Shown here: positions 26,381 through 36,768 of the stretch, piece by piece
How positions within the stretch are numbered: the first letter of the stretch is position 1
Layout: every line of letters starts with the position of its first letter
Assembly (NCBI RefSeq): GCF_004402405.1
Contig: NZ_SOFE01000023.1
Span: 556,297-620,296 of the forward strand
From: Cryobacterium levicorallinum
GTDB taxonomy: Bacteria > Actinomycetota > Actinomycetes > Actinomycetales > Microbacteriaceae
Direction: 5' to 3'
DNA: 64,000 nucleotides
The notes under the pieces: generated by a model
What the model was told of the DNA's origin: nothing
Seen by the model: only the letters and a program-made list of their open reading frames with translations
Databases searched by the model: none
Made by a program: the position numbers and the translations under genes

Positions 26381-27454
26381 TCAGGTCGTGAGCGCCCCGT
26401 GCACCAGGTCGAGCATGCGGGCAGTGCCGTCCAGCACACCGACGGATGCCGCCCCCCGCCCCATCTTCGCCAGCTGCGGCCGGTCACCCAACAGGGTCAC
26501 CAGCTCGCTGCGAACCCAGGCCGGCACGAAGTCCGCGTCATCGATCAGCACACCGCCGCCGACGGCCAGCACCGGCGCGGCATTAAAGCGCTGCTCGCCG
26601 TTGCCGACCGGATACGGCACGTATACGGCCGGAATGCCGAGCGCGCAGAGTTCGCTGACCGTCGCCGCTCCCGCCCGGGTCACGGCGCAATCGGCTGTGG
26701 CGAGGGCCAGGTCCATGCGATCGCAGTAGGCGACCAGGTGGTAGTTCGGCACGCCGGGGTCGACGATCTCGGAATTGGACCCGGTGATGTGCAGCACCTG
26801 CCATCCGGCGCCCACGAGCGCGGGCGCCGAGGCCAGAATGGTCGCGTTGAGCTTGCGCGCGCCGAGCGATCCCCCGGTGACCAGCAGCACGGGACGATCG
26901 GCCTCGAGCGAGAAGAACGCGAGGGCCTCGGCGCGAACGGCCGATCGGTCGAGCTGTTCGATTTCGGGCCGGAGCGGCATTCCGACGAAGCGAGCGTGCC
27001 GAATCGGGGTGCCGGCGAAAGCGACACCGACGTACTCGGTCAGGCGGGCGCCGAGTTTGTTGGCCAGGCCCGGCTTGGCGTTGGCCTCGTGGATGACAAT
27101 CGGCACCCCCGCACGCCGGGCCGCGAGGTAGGCCGGCGTGGAGACATACCCGCCGAAGCCCACGACCACGTCGACCTTGCGAGAGCGAATGACCGCGGCC
27201 ACTCCGCGCACGGCCGCGCTGAAGCGTGGCAGAAAGGCCAGGGCCGCCCAGTTCGGCCGGCGCGGAAACGGCACCCGGGGAACGACGATGAGTTCGTAGC
27301 CGCGGGCCGGAACCAGGCGCGCCTCGAGACCTTCGGCGGTGCCGAGAACCAACACCGTGGCATCCGCTTCGCTGGCGCGAATGCGGTCGGCGACGGCGAG
27401 CAGGGGGTTGACGTGGCCGGCGGTGCCGCCGCCCGCCAGAAGGTAGGTAGTCAT
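26381..27454 (-). CDS. murG: UDP-GlcNAc:lipid I N-acetylglucosaminyltransferase
   Basis: Peripheral membrane glycosyltransferase that turns lipid I into lipid II. The 357 residues show the N-terminal GGGTAGHVNPLLA loop, the membrane/lipid contact region VVGFGGYVSTPAYLAA, and the C-terminal donor site VTRAGAATVSELCALGIPAV. The start overlaps the ftsW stop by four bases (ATGA). Confidence 0.97.
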   Translation of the reverse strand: MTTYLLAGGGTAGHVNPLLAVADRIRASEADATVLVLGTAEGLEARLVPARGYELIVVPRVPFPRRPNWAALAFLPRFSAAVRGVAAVIRSRKVDVVVGFGGYVSTPAYLAARRAGVPIVIHEANAKPGLANKLGARLTEYVGVAFAGTPIRHARFVGMPLRPEIEQLDRSAVRAEALAFFSLEADRPVLLVTGGSLGARKLNATILASAPALVGAGWQVLHITGSNSEIVDPGVPNYHLVAYCDRMDLALATADCAVTRAGAATVSELCALGIPAVYVPYPVGNGEQRFNAAPVLAVGGGVLIDDADFVPAWVRSELVTLLGDRPQLAKMGRGAASVGVLDGTARMLDLVHGALTT

Positions 27455-28800
27455 GCTCGGTCAGCCTCAATAAGGTTGGGGTCGTGAAAGGCGCTCTCGG
27501 CGTCGCTCGAGCGGTCGCCGCGGGCGAAGGAGAGCACGATGCCGATCGCGACGAGGGTGGTGAGCAGGGCGGTACCTCCGGCCGAGATGAGCGGCAGCGG
27601 TACACCCAACACGGGGAACACGCCGAGAACCACGCCGATATTGACGAAGGCCTGTCCAATGATCCAAACCATGGCGGCGGCGGTGGAGACCTTGGCCTGC
27701 ACGGTCGTGGCTGCGCGCATAATGCGCAAAAAGGCGAAGGCCAGCAGAATGAACATGCCGAGGACGACGATGCAGCCGATCAGGCCGAGTTCTTCGCCGA
27801 TGATGGCGAAGATGTAGTCGTTGTCGGCGGCCGGCAGCCAGGACCATTTGGCCTTGGAGTTTCCGAGCCCGACGCCCAAGATTCCGCCGTTAGCGAGGGC
27901 CCAGGTGCCGTGCAGCGGCTGCCAGCAACTCGAGGAGATCTCCCCGACCAGCTCCGTGCAGCCCTCGTTGAGAAAGCTCGTGATGCGAGTCAACCGGTTG
28001 GGGCTCGCGATGGCCAGCACAACCGCTGCGCCGACGCCGACCAGCAGCGGTACCGCGAGCAAGCGCAGTTTGACGCCGGCGAAGAACAGCGCACCGAACA
28101 GAATGCCGGCCATGATCATCGTGGTTCCGAGGTCACCGCCGAGCATGACGAGAAATGCTGCGCCGCCGCCGACCCCGAAGACTGGAATGAACACGTGCTT
28201 CCAGTCGTGCAGCTGGTGCTGCTTCTTTGAGAGGATCACGCCGAGCCAGATGACCAGGGCAACCTTGATGCCCTCGGACGGCTGAAACTGAATGCCGAAG
28301 ATGTTCAGCCAGTTGGTGTTGCCGCCGGTGCCGACGCCAAGGCCGGTGGCCACGACCAGAAACTGAAAGAAGCAGGTGATCAGCATCGCCGGCCAGGCCA
28401 CGCGACGCCAAAAAGCGAGCGGCAGCCGGCTCACGACGAGCATGAGCGGAATGCCGATCAGAGCGAACATACCCTGGCGCAGGATCCCGCCGAAGAAGCC
28501 CATATCGGCCAGAAAGGAATCGACCGACGACGACGACAGCACCATGATGAGACCGAAAACCACCAGGAACAGGGTGGTGCCGAGCAGCAGAAAGTAGTTG
28601 CCGCCCTCGGCCTTGAACACCCGACCGAGATTGATTCGGACCTGTGCGCCGCCCGCCGCCGCCTGTTCGGGAATCCGCGCCGGGCGCCCGGGGCGCGCCC
28701 CCGGATTGGGGCGTTTTCCGGGTGCGGCACCCGCTCTGTCCGGGTTCTGCCCGGCCGGGCGAGAGGCGGGGTTGCGAGGCACCTGTACCATCCGCGTCAC
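27451..28800 (-). CDS. ftsW: peptidoglycan glycosyltransferase FtsW (SEDS family)
   Basis: Polytopic SEDS-family polymerase that works with FtsI at the septum. The first 65 residues are a charged Pro/Arg/Ala-rich cytoplasmic tail. About ten hydrophobic helices follow from residue 77. The SEDS signature near the end reads VFPVLGVPLPLISAGGTALL. The start overlaps murD by four bases. 449 residues, a usual size for the phylum. Confidence 0.96.
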   Translation of the reverse strand: MTRMVQVPRNPASRPAGQNPDRAGAAPGKRPNPGARPGRPARIPEQAAAGGAQVRINLGRVFKAEGGNYFLLLGTTLFLVVFGLIMVLSSSSVDSFLADMGFFGGILRQGMFALIGIPLMLVVSRLPLAFWRRVAWPAMLITCFFQFLVVATGLGVGTGGNTNWLNIFGIQFQPSEGIKVALVIWLGVILSKKQHQLHDWKHVFIPVFGVGGGAAFLVMLGGDLGTTMIMAGILFGALFFAGVKLRLLAVPLLVGVGAAVVLAIASPNRLTRITSFLNEGCTELVGEISSSCWQPLHGTWALANGGILGVGLGNSKAKWSWLPAADNDYIFAIIGEELGLIGCIVVLGMFILLAFAFLRIMRAATTVQAKVSTAAAMVWIIGQAFVNIGVVLGVFPVLGVPLPLISAGGTALLTTLVAIGIVLSFARGDRSSDAESAFHDPNLIEADRA

Positions 28801-30326
28801 CTGCCCAAGAAGTCGTGTACTGCCTGATTGAAAAGCCGGCCGCGTTCGGCATAGCTCTCGAACTGATCCATCGATGCGGCGGCCGGTGCGAGCAGAACGG
28901 TGTCGCCGGCCTGCGCGATCGAGGCTGCCAGCCGCACCGCAGCCGTCATCACCGGTTCGCCTCCGTTGGATACAGTGTCGTTCGCGTCAATCTCAAACAC
29001 GGTCAGGTCGGGGGCGTGTCGCGCGAATGCTTCGCGGACTGCCACCCGGTCGACGCCGATGATGACGGCGCCGCGGAGTCGGCCGATGTGCTTCTGCACG
29101 AGCTCGGCGATGTCGACGCCCTTGAGCAGCCCGCCGACCACCCACACGACTGACTCATAGGCCGCCAGCGAGGCATCGGCGGCGTGCGGGTTGGTGGCTT
29201 TGGAATCGTCGATCCACTCCACATCGTCGGCGATCGCGACCGTTTCGATGCGGTGTGCGTCGAGGTGGAAGTTTTCGAGCGCGCGGTGGATGGTCGCCGG
29301 CTCGACCCCGAACGACCGGGCCAGGGAGCTCGCGGCGAGCACGTCCATGATCACGTGCGGGGCGCCGAGCCCGGCCGCGACGAGGTGCGGCACGGTGGTC
29401 AGTTCCAGGGCCCGTTCGAAGCGGTCCTCGAGAAAGGCCCGGTCGCAGACGATGCCGTCGACGATCCCTAATTCGCTCGGTCCTGGCACGCCGAGACCGA
29501 AACCGATCGCGCGGGCGCCGTCCTGCACGTCGGCGTCCTGCACCATCGCGAGGGTCGCGACATCCGCTGTGTTGTAGACGCAGGCCACCGCCGTGTTCAG
29601 GTACACCTTCGCCTTGGCCGCGCGGTAGGCCGCAGCGGAGCCGTGCCAGTCAAGGTGATCATCGGCGATGTTGAGGCAGAGGCTGGCCCAGGGACGTAGG
29701 GCGCCCGGGCCGTTTGCGGGCAGGTGGTGCAGTTGGTAGCTCGACAGCTCGACGACGAGCACGTCCCAGCCCTGCGGGTCACGAATGGCGTCAAGTACGG
29801 GCACGCCAATATTGCCGCAGGGGGCGACCCGGCTGCCGTGCGCGGCAAGCATCGTGGCGGTCAGCTGCACCGTGGTGGTCTTGCCGTTGGTGCCGGTGAC
29901 GAGCAACCACTCGGCCGGAGTGCCGACCTTGTCGCGAAGCCGCCAGGCCAACTCGATGTCGCCCCAGACCGGCACGTTGTGCTCCACCGCCCAGAGCAGC
30001 AGGGGATGATCTGGGTGAAATCCCGGCGAGACGATGATCAATTCCGGTAGCTGCGCCGCCAGCTCAGCCGGCACCTGACGCAGGTCAGCCTGCACGAACG
30101 GCACCCCGAGCACCCCGAGCAGGTCGAAGCGTTCGTCGGCGCCTGGCGAGGCGAGCACGAGCACGTCTGCGCCCAGTTCCGCGAGGGTATCGGCGGCGGC
30201 AAAGCCGGTCACGCCGAGACCGAACACGGCGACGCGCAGGCCTCGCCAGTCGGCGTGCCAGCTGACCAGCCCGTTCAGGCGGTCGCCGGCAGCGGGGGTT
30301 TTAGAGTTCACTATTGCGACAGCCAT
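28797..30326 (-). CDS. murD: UDP-N-acetylmuramoyl-L-alanine--D-glutamate ligase
   Basis: Adds D-Glu to UDP-MurNAc-L-Ala. The 509 residues have a Rossmann start [20 protein letters not shown] site [11 protein letters not shown] at 145-155, and the [10 protein letters not shown] substrate block. Two starts are possible. The ATG at 30326 overlaps mraY by 16 bases. The GTG at 30311 overlaps the mraY stop by one base (TAGTG), which would be the tidier coupling. The protein is about 50 residues longer than many MurD proteins. Confidence 0.96.
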   Translation of the reverse strand: MAVAIVNSKTPAAGDRLNGLVSWHADWRGLRVAVFGLGVTGFAAADTLAELGADVLVLASPGADERFDLLGVLGVPFVQADLRQVPAELAAQLPELIIVSPGFHPDHPLLLWAVEHNVPVWGDIELAWRLRDKVGTPAEWLLVTGTNGKTTTVQLTATMLAAHGSRVAPCGNIGVPVLDAIRDPQGWDVLVVELSSYQLHHLPANGPGALRPWASLCLNIADDHLDWHGSAAAYRAAKAKVYLNTAVACVYNTADVATLAMVQDADVQDGARAIGFGLGVPGPSELGIVDGIVCDRAFLEDRFERALELTTVPHLVAAGLGAPHVIMDVLAASSLARSFGVEPATIHRALENFHLDAHRIETVAIADDVEWIDDSKATNPHAADASLAAYESVVWVVGGLLKGVDIAELVQKHIGRLRGAVIIGVDRVAVREAFARHAPDLTVFEIDANDTVSNGGEPVMTAAVRLAASIAQAGDTVLLAPAAASMDQFESYAERGRLFNQAVHDFLGR

Positions 30327-31402
30327 TCGAGGTAGAACGAGCCGACACCGGCGGCGACGAGCAGGCCGCCGATGATCCAGAACCGCACGACAACCGTGAC
30401 TTCGGCCCAGCCCTTGAGCTCAAAGTGATGATGGACCGGACTCATCAGGAAGATGCGTTTACCGTGGGTGATCTTGAAGTACGCGCGTTGCACGATGACC
30501 GAGCCGGCTTCCATCACGAACAGGCCACCGATGAGCACGAGGAGCAGTTCGGTACGGCTGAGAATGGCGAGGGCGGCCAGCGCCCCGCCGAGGGCGAGCG
30601 AGCCGGTGTCGCCGAGAAAGATCTTGGCCGGTGAGGTGTTCCACCAGAGAAACCCGATCAGGCCGCCGACGATGGTTGCGGCGACGATGGCGAGGTCGAA
30701 GGAGTCGGGGCCGAGGTAGCACTTGTACTGGTCGGCGGCATCCGCTCCTCCGAAGCAGCTCTGGTTGGACTGCCAGAACCCGATCACGACGAAGGATCCA
30801 ATGGCGAAAATGGATGCTCCGGTGGCGAGGCCATCGAGACCGTCGGTGACGTTCACTCCGTTCGAGGTCGCGGCCACGATCAGGCAGATCCAGAGCAGGA
30901 ACACGGCGATGCCGATGAACGTGCCCAGTTTCATAAAGTCAAGCGGCAGGTCCCGAATGAAGGAAACGCTCGTCGAGGCGGGGGTCTGACCGTTGCGGTC
31001 GACGAATTGCAGCGACAGCACGCCGAAGGCACCGGCGACGATGACCTGCCCGAGCACCTTGGACCAGCCGCCGAGGCCGAGACTGCGCTGGTTGCGGGTC
31101 TTCAGAAAGTCGTCGAGAAACCCGACCAGTCCGAGGCCGACCATCATGAACAGCACGAGCAGCGGCGAGGGGGTGAACGGTCGTTGCTCGATCAGCATGG
31201 CGGTGAAATAGCTGATCAACACACCCAGGATGATGATGATTCCGCCCATGGTGGCGGTGCCGCGCTTGGCGTGGTGGCTCTTCGGCCCATCGTCGCGAAT
31301 GAACTGGCCCCAGCCGAACTTCTTGAACAGCCGAATGAACAGCGGCGTCAGAAACAGGGTGAAGGCGAGTGAAAACGCGCCGGAAAGTAGCAGGACTCTC
31401 AC
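30311..31402 (-). CDS. mraY: phospho-N-acetylmuramoyl-pentapeptide transferase
   Basis: Integral membrane enzyme that moves phospho-MurNAc-pentapeptide to undecaprenyl phosphate, giving lipid I. 363 residues, about ten helices. Conserved motifs are [18 protein letters not shown] (about 38-55), the catalytic [21 protein letters not shown], and the C-terminal HHHFELKGW. The start overlaps the murF stop by four bases. Confidence 0.97.
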   Translation of the reverse strand: MRVLLLSGAFSLAFTLFLTPLFIRLFKKFGWGQFIRDDGPKSHHAKRGTATMGGIIIILGVLISYFTAMLIEQRPFTPSPLLVLFMMVGLGLVGFLDDFLKTRNQRSLGLGGWSKVLGQVIVAGAFGVLSLQFVDRNGQTPASTSVSFIRDLPLDFMKLGTFIGIAVFLLWICLIVAATSNGVNVTDGLDGLATGASIFAIGSFVVIGFWQSNQSCFGGADAADQYKCYLGPDSFDLAIVAATIVGGLIGFLWWNTSPAKIFLGDTGSLALGGALAALAILSRTELLLVLIGGLFVMEAGSVIVQRAYFKITHGKRIFLMSPVHHHFELKGWAEVTVVVRFWIIGGLLVAAGVGSFYLEWLSQ

Positions 31403-32808
31403 GAGAACAAGTCTCCCAGTCGATCGCCGAGGAACCGCAGACCCGCGGAGTTGGATGACTTGACGAGCACGGTATCGCCCGGATTCACTGAGCTGCGCAC
31501 CAGTTCGAAGGCCTCATCCGGCGTGTCGACATAGGCAGACTCACCGTCCCAGGACCCCTCGTTGATGGTGCTGATATGCATGCGGCGGGCACCTCGCCCG
31601 ACCACGATCACCTGCGAGATATTGAGGCGCACGGCGAGCAGGCCGATACGATCGTGCTCCTCACCGGCCAGTTCGCCCAGTTCGGCCATTTCGCCGAGCA
31701 CGGCGATGGTGCGCTTTCCGGGGGTACCGATCTGGGCGAGAGTCTTGAGCGCGGCGCTCATCGAGTCGGGGCTTGCGTTGTAGGCGTCGTTGATGACGGT
31801 GACATCGTCCTTGCCGCCGAGAACCTCCATGCGCCAGCGTTCAGCCCGGGTCGTGGCCTCGAGCGCGGCGACGATGTCGGGCAGCGAGACCCCGAGTACT
31901 TCAGCGGCGGCGGCAGCGGCGAGGGCGTTCATAACGTGGTGTTCGCCGAGCACCCGGAACACGACCGGAGCGCTCTGCCCGCCGGCGAGGTGCAGGGTGA
32001 ACGTTGTGCCGGTGCGGCTTCCGTGCAGGGCGCTCGCGCGCACGTCGACCTGACCGTACTCGCCGAAGCGCACGATGCGGGCCGGGGTGAGCGCGGCCAT
32101 CTGCGCGACGCGCGGATCGTCTGCATTCAGCACCGCGACATCCGTTTCCAGCAGGTCGGTGACCATCTCGGATTTGGCGCGAACGGTGGCATCAAGATCG
32201 CCGAACTCGCCGGCGTGGGCGAGGCCGACGGAAAGCACGATCCCCACGTCGGGCCGGGCCAGGCGCACCAGGTGCGCGATCGCACCTTCGCTGCTGGCGC
32301 CCATCTCGATCACGAGAAAACGAGTCTCGGCCGTGACCTCGAGCATGGTCATCGGCGCGCCGACCTGGTTATTGAAGGATCCACGCGGGGCGACGGTCGG
32401 GCCGACCCGTTCGAGCATGCTGCGCAGCAGGTTCTTGGTGGTGGTCTTGCCGTTCGAGCCGGTGACGGCGACAACCTTGAGCGTTCCGGCCGCGCGTACC
32501 CGGGCGACCACGGCCGCGGCGAGGGCGCCGAGCGCGGCCACGGCATCAGCGACGACGATCTGGGTGACCGGCAGGTCGAGCGTTCGCGCGACGATCAATA
32601 GGGCGGCACCGCGCTCGGCGGCGACCGGCGCGAACAGGTGGCCGTCGGTCACCGCGCCGGGCTTGGCAACGAAGATGGAGCCTGGCTCGATCAGGCGGGA
32701 GTCGGTCTGGACCGAGCCGTTGATCTGGTCAGCGGCTTCGGCCGGACCGGCCAAGTGCAGCGCACCGTTGACGGCCTCGGTGATCTCGGTCAGGGAGAGG
32801 GCAATCAT
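31399..32808 (-). CDS. murF: UDP-MurNAc-tripeptide--D-alanyl-D-alanine ligase
   Basis: Adds D-Ala-D-Ala to complete the stem peptide. 469 residues; ATP site [14 protein letters not shown] at about 116-129, then the Mur-ligase segment [11 protein letters not shown] in the central domain. The ATG follows the murE TAA directly with no spacer (TAAATG), which implies coupled translation. Confidence 0.96.
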   Translation of the reverse strand: MIALSLTEITEAVNGALHLAGPAEAADQINGSVQTDSRLIEPGSIFVAKPGAVTDGHLFAPVAAERGAALLIVARTLDLPVTQIVVADAVAALGALAAAVVARVRAAGTLKVVAVTGSNGKTTTKNLLRSMLERVGPTVAPRGSFNNQVGAPMTMLEVTAETRFLVIEMGASSEGAIAHLVRLARPDVGIVLSVGLAHAGEFGDLDATVRAKSEMVTDLLETDVAVLNADDPRVAQMAALTPARIVRFGEYGQVDVRASALHGSRTGTTFTLHLAGGQSAPVVFRVLGEHHVMNALAAAAAAEVLGVSLPDIVAALEATTRAERWRMEVLGGKDDVTVINDAYNASPDSMSAALKTLAQIGTPGKRTIAVLGEMAELGELAGEEHDRIGLLAVRLNISQVIVVGRGARRMHISTINEGSWDGESAYVDTPDEAFELVRSSVNPGDTVLVKSSNSAGLRFLGDRLGDLFS

Positions 32809-34353
32809 TTACAGCCACCCTGCCGAACGCAGCGCTTCGCGGGCATCCTCTCGGGCGGAGTAGGGCAGTTTCTTGCCTTGTACCTCGTGGTAGTCCTCAT
32901 GGCCTGGGCCGGCATAAAGAATGGTGTCTCCTTCGTGTGCCAGTGACAACGCCGTGCGGAATGCCGCACGAGGGTTGGCCACCTCGTAGAACTCGCCGTC
33001 GGGAACGGCCGCGCGCGCTGCGTCAAGCAAGACAGCACGGATGCTCGCGGCGTCTTCGTAGCGCGGGTGAAAGTCGGTCACGACCACGATATCGCTGCCC
33101 CGGGCAGCGATCGCGCCCATATCGGCGCGTTTCGTGGTGTCACGGTCACCGTCAGCGCCGAACAGCATGATCAGCTTGCCGGGGGTGAATTTGCGCAGGG
33201 CCGCGAGGGTATTGAGGAAGGCGTCCGGACTGTGCCCGTAGTCGATGTAGACGAGCGGGCCCCGGTCGCCGGAGATGCGCTCGGCCCGGCCGGGAATGTA
33301 AGCGACGATGCCGCCGTCGCGGTCGAGGGTGTGCTGAATCGCCTCGAGGTCAAAGCCGGATTCGACCAGCATGACGATGGCGAGGGCGGCGTTCGCAGCC
33401 ATGTACCAGCCGAGCAGGGGAACCCGGGTGCGCAGGCGCCGGCCGTCCGGCCCGTCGAGCACGAAATCGGTGTGGCTGGCGGTTTCACCGACCACGGTCA
33501 TGCGCCAGTCGGCGTCAATGTCCGTATGATTAGCGATCGTCGTGACCGGGATGCGGCATTCGTCGGCGATGCGCCGGCCCCAGTCGGTGTCAACGGTGAC
33601 GACGCCGCGGTGCGAGCGGTCGGGCTGGAACAGCTCGAGCTTGGCCTGAAAGTAGTCGTCCATCGCCGCGTAGTCATCGAGGTGGTCGTGGCTGAGGTTG
33701 GTGAACGCGGCGACGTCGAAGACCAGCCCGTCGACCCGGTAGCGGCTGAGCGCCTGGGCCGACACCTCGATGCCGACCGCGCGCACCTCGGCCTCGTTCA
33801 TGCGGGCGAGCAGGGCGTGCAGTTCGCTCGCCTCCGGGGTGGTCAGCGCACTGGTCACGGCGAGGTCACCGATGCGGCGCTCGGCGGTGGAGGTCAGCCC
33901 GGAGACGATGCCGAGCTGGTTTAGGATGCCGAAGAGCAGGTAGACCACGCTGGTCTTGCCGTTCGTGCCGGTCACCGCGAACAGGGTCGCCGGGTTGTCG
34001 GCGGTGCGGTAGATCCACCCGGACACGGCGCCGAGCGCTGCGCGGGCGTCCGGGGTGACGAGCACGGGGAGCCCGCTGCCCGCGGCCAGCAGCGCCCCGG
34101 CCTGGTCGGTCAGGATAGCCACGGCACCGGCCTCTGCTGCGGCGGCGGCGAAGGTGGCTCCGTGCAGGTGCGCTCCGGGTACGCCGACGTAGAGGTCACC
34201 GGGCTGCACCGTGCGGGAGCTCAGACTCACCCCGGTGACTTCAAGACCGTCGATGTCTCCACGTAGTTCTAGATCAAATTCGGCAACCAATCCCGACAAC
34301 GACCGCGGAACGGGATGCTCGGGACGGAGAGCCGACGGCGCCAATTCAGACAC
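32809..34353 (-). CDS. murE: UDP-MurNAc-L-Ala-D-Glu--diamino acid ligase
   Basis: Adds the third stem-peptide residue. 514 residues with ATP site TGTNGKTSVVYLL at 128-140 and the UDP-MurNAc block SQALSRYRVDG. The specificity loop that reads DNPR in meso-DAP enzymes is here DFHPRYED (about 427-434). So the Asn is lost and two residues replace it, though the Pro-Arg is kept. Microbacteriaceae often have B-type wall with lysine, ornithine, homoserine or diaminobutyrate at position 3, so meso-DAP should not be assumed. It follows ftsI by 15 bases. Confidence 0.94.
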   Translation of the reverse strand: MSELAPSALRPEHPVPRSLSGLVAEFDLELRGDIDGLEVTGVSLSSRTVQPGDLYVGVPGAHLHGATFAAAAAEAGAVAILTDQAGALLAAGSGLPVLVTPDARAALGAVSGWIYRTADNPATLFAVTGTNGKTSVVYLLFGILNQLGIVSGLTSTAERRIGDLAVTSALTTPEASELHALLARMNEAEVRAVGIEVSAQALSRYRVDGLVFDVAAFTNLSHDHLDDYAAMDDYFQAKLELFQPDRSHRGVVTVDTDWGRRIADECRIPVTTIANHTDIDADWRMTVVGETASHTDFVLDGPDGRRLRTRVPLLGWYMAANAALAIVMLVESGFDLEAIQHTLDRDGGIVAYIPGRAERISGDRGPLVYIDYGHSPDAFLNTLAALRKFTPGKLIMLFGADGDRDTTKRADMGAIAARGSDIVVVTDFHPRYEDAASIRAVLLDAARAAVPDGEFYEVANPRAAFRTALSLAHEGDTILYAGPGHEDYHEVQGKKLPYSAREDAREALRSAGWL

Positions 34354-34368
34354 GCAGGGCTCGCTTTC

Positions 34369-36177
34369 TTACCAGGTGGACGGAAGATCGGGCGCACTCG
34401 CCCCGGAGGGAACCGCCCGGTACTTTTTCAAAACCTGGCTCATGATCTCCTGGAAGACCGGAGCCGGTGCGGCAGATGTGTTCAGTTTAACAGGATCGGC
34501 GATGCTGACCGAGACTACGTACTGTGGATCGTCGGCCGGGGCGAACCCGGAAACCGAAACGAGGTACCCGTTAGAGTACCCACCGTGCCCGTCGGGCATC
34601 TGGGCGGTGCCGGTCTTAGCGGCGACGCGATAGCCCGGAATGTTCCACTTACTGTTCACCCAGCTCTTCTGATATACCATCTCGAGCACGTCGCTCGTGT
34701 CGTTCGCCGCGCTTTCGGAGAGCACCCGGGTGCCGGCGGCATCGGGCACATTGGTCAGCGTGCCGTCGGCCTGCCGGCAGCCCTCCACCAGCTGCACCGG
34801 CATGCGCACGCCGTCGTTGGCGATGGTCTGGTAGATGCTGGCGATCTGAAGGGCGCTCGTGGTCAGGCCCTGCCCGAACATGGTCGCGTAGCTGGTTTGG
34901 TTGTCCCATTCGTCGGCGGGGTGCAGAATGCCGCCGTCTTCGCGCGGGAATCCGGTCTCCGTGGCGGTGCCCACTCCGAAGGCCTTCATATAGTCGTAGC
35001 GCTGCTGATTGGTGAGCATCTCGCCGAACTTGGACATGCCGGTGTTGCTCGAGTCGATCAGCACCCCGGTGAGGGTCATGTTCTGGTCGGGGTGCGAGTG
35101 GCTGTCATTGATATTGGCGCCGTTGGAGGGCAGGTAGCGGTAGGGCGAGACGACGCCGGTATCGAGTGCGGCAACGCCGGCATCGAGAACGGATGCCGCG
35201 GTGAGCGCTTTGAAGGTCGACCCCGGTTCGAAAGACTGGGTAAAGGCCCGGGATCCGCGATCATCGGGGTTTTCGGTACCGCCCACATTGTTCGGGTCGA
35301 CCGAGGGGTAGTCGGCGACGGCGAGAAGTTTGCCGGTCTTGGCGTCCTGCACGACCGCGTTCGCCCAGGCGGCTCCGGTCTCTTGCGCCCGAGCGGCAAG
35401 GGTCTGCTGCACGAACCATTGCAGGTCAGAGTCGATGGTGGTGACGACGTCGCCGCCGTCAACGGCCTCGGTGCTCGTGACGCTGCTACCCGGGATGCGC
35501 ACGCCGTCGGCTCCCTTTTCATAGGTTTCCGAACCGTTGGTGGAGGCCAGGCAGGCGTCCTGCCCGGATTCGAGGCCGGCTTGCGGCACTCCCTCCCCCG
35601 ACAGAAAGCCGAGCAGATTGCCGGCGACGGCTCCGTTCGGGTAGACCCGGCTCGGGCTGTTCTCGGAGTACGTCCACGGAATGTGCAGCTCCTGCACTGC
35701 GCGTAGCACGTCGACGTCGACCTTCTGGGCGATGTAGGCGAAATTCGCCTTGGCGTTGGCCTCGAGGGCGGTGGAAATGGTCAGCAGAATGGCGTCACCG
35801 GTCTGCCCGGTGGCGGCACCGATTTCGGCGGCCGCCTCGGCCACCGAGACCTCGACCTTTTTTCCGTCGACCGTGCGTTTGAAGGGGGTGGCGTTGACCG
35901 GCGACATGGTGATGTTGTAGCGCATGACCGTTCCGGCAAGCACCACACCGTTCCCGTCGACGATCTCGCCGCGCGAGCCATAGATCACCTGGCCGACCGA
36001 ACGGTTTCCCACGGAGTCCTTGGTGAGCGAATCGGCCTGCACCACCTGAATATCGACGAGCCGCACCACGAACACACCGATGACGGCGAACAGCACGACG
36101 ATGGTGAAAAAGGTGCGTCGACGACTGGACCGGGTGTTGGTCGGGTTGGTTCGGGCACTGCTGTTGCGCACGCTCAT
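34369..36177 (-). CDS. ftsI: peptidoglycan D,D-transpeptidase FtsI (class B PBP)
   Basis: Septal transpeptidase working with FtsW. 602 residues: one N-terminal helix at about 24-46, a PBP-dimer domain at 50-240, and a transpeptidase domain from 270. The active-site motifs are STFK (Ser320, Lys323), the SSN triad in IDSSNTGMSKF, and KTGTAQ. No PASTA domain follows; the end is a short Ser/Pro tail. It is a beta-lactam target. It lies between the FtsL-like gene (27 bases upstream) and murE. Confidence 0.96.
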   Translation of the reverse strand: MSVRNSSARTNPTNTRSSRRRTFFTIVVLFAVIGVFVVRLVDIQVVQADSLTKDSVGNRSVGQVIYGSRGEIVDGNGVVLAGTVMRYNITMSPVNATPFKRTVDGKKVEVSVAEAAAEIGAATGQTGDAILLTISTALEANAKANFAYIAQKVDVDVLRAVQELHIPWTYSENSPSRVYPNGAVAGNLLGFLSGEGVPQAGLESGQDACLASTNGSETYEKGADGVRIPGSSVTSTEAVDGGDVVTTIDSDLQWFVQQTLAARAQETGAAWANAVVQDAKTGKLLAVADYPSVDPNNVGGTENPDDRGSRAFTQSFEPGSTFKALTAASVLDAGVAALDTGVVSPYRYLPSNGANINDSHSHPDQNMTLTGVLIDSSNTGMSKFGEMLTNQQRYDYMKAFGVGTATETGFPREDGGILHPADEWDNQTSYATMFGQGLTTSALQIASIYQTIANDGVRMPVQLVEGCRQADGTLTNVPDAAGTRVLSESAANDTSDVLEMVYQKSWVNSKWNIPGYRVAAKTGTAQMPDGHGGYSNGYLVSVSGFAPADDPQYVVSVSIADPVKLNTSAAPAPVFQEIMSQVLKKYRAVPSGASAPDLPSTW

Positions 36178-36204
36178 CTGCCCATCATGGTCGACACGGA
36201 GAAA

Positions 36205-36768
36205 CTATCGGGTAGTGGGCGCCGCGAGTCCTGCAGGAACTACCGGAGCACTCGTGATCGCGACAGCGCCCGTTGTCGCCGCGGCGTCGTCGGGCAGCTG
36301 CGACAGCAGGGCGCTGCCGGTCAGCAGGGCATTCGGAACGAGGCTGGCCGCCCCGGCCTGCGAACCCGACGCCGAGGCCGGAGCGCCCAAAACAGCGCCG
36401 TCGGACAGGCGCAGGTAGACGGGGTTGGAGTTGGTGACCATGCCGAGTCCCTCGGCGTTGGCGGCGAGGCTTTGCGGCGAGGATACCCGCACGAGGTCTT
36501 CGCTGACGCCCGCGGCCGTGCGGCCGAGTTCGGATTGGCTCGACTGAAGGCTGGAGATCTCGTAGGCTCCCTGGGAGATGCCCACGCTCAGGAGCAGCTG
36601 GGCGACGATGATCGCAGCCATGCCGGCCACCGCGGTGAGGGCATAGAAGATGCGCGGGCGCGCCCGGCGTCTCGGGTTCGACGAGACGATGCGAAAGGGG
36701 CGACGCTCCGGCGTCTCGAACTTTTCACGTTCGACCGCAAACGATACGCGTGCAAGGTTGTCGCTCAT
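36205..36768 (-). CDS. FtsL-like single-pass division protein
   Basis: A 187-residue protein in the position of ftsL, between rsmH (four-base overlap) and ftsI. It has an Arg-rich cytoplasmic part, one membrane helix at about 36-58, then a short coiled coil ([20 protein letters not shown]). A segment follows that resembles FtsL/DivIC ends ([20 protein letters not shown]). The last 60 residues are Ala/Pro/Val-rich. Sequence similarity in this family is weak, so the name rests on topology and position. Confidence 0.75.
   Translation of the reverse strand: MSDNLARVSFAVEREKFETPERRPFRIVSSNPRRRARPRIFYALTAVAGMAAIIVAQLLLSVGISQGAYEISSLQSSQSELGRTAAGVSEDLVRVSSPQSLAANAEGLGMVTNSNPVYLRLSDGAVLGAPASASGSQAGAASLVPNALLTGSALLSQLPDDAAATTGAVAITSAPVVPAGLAAPTTR

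Noticed and set aside
34315..35706. 463-codon plus-strand frame
   Set aside because: Antisense to ftsI, which carries all three transpeptidase motifs.
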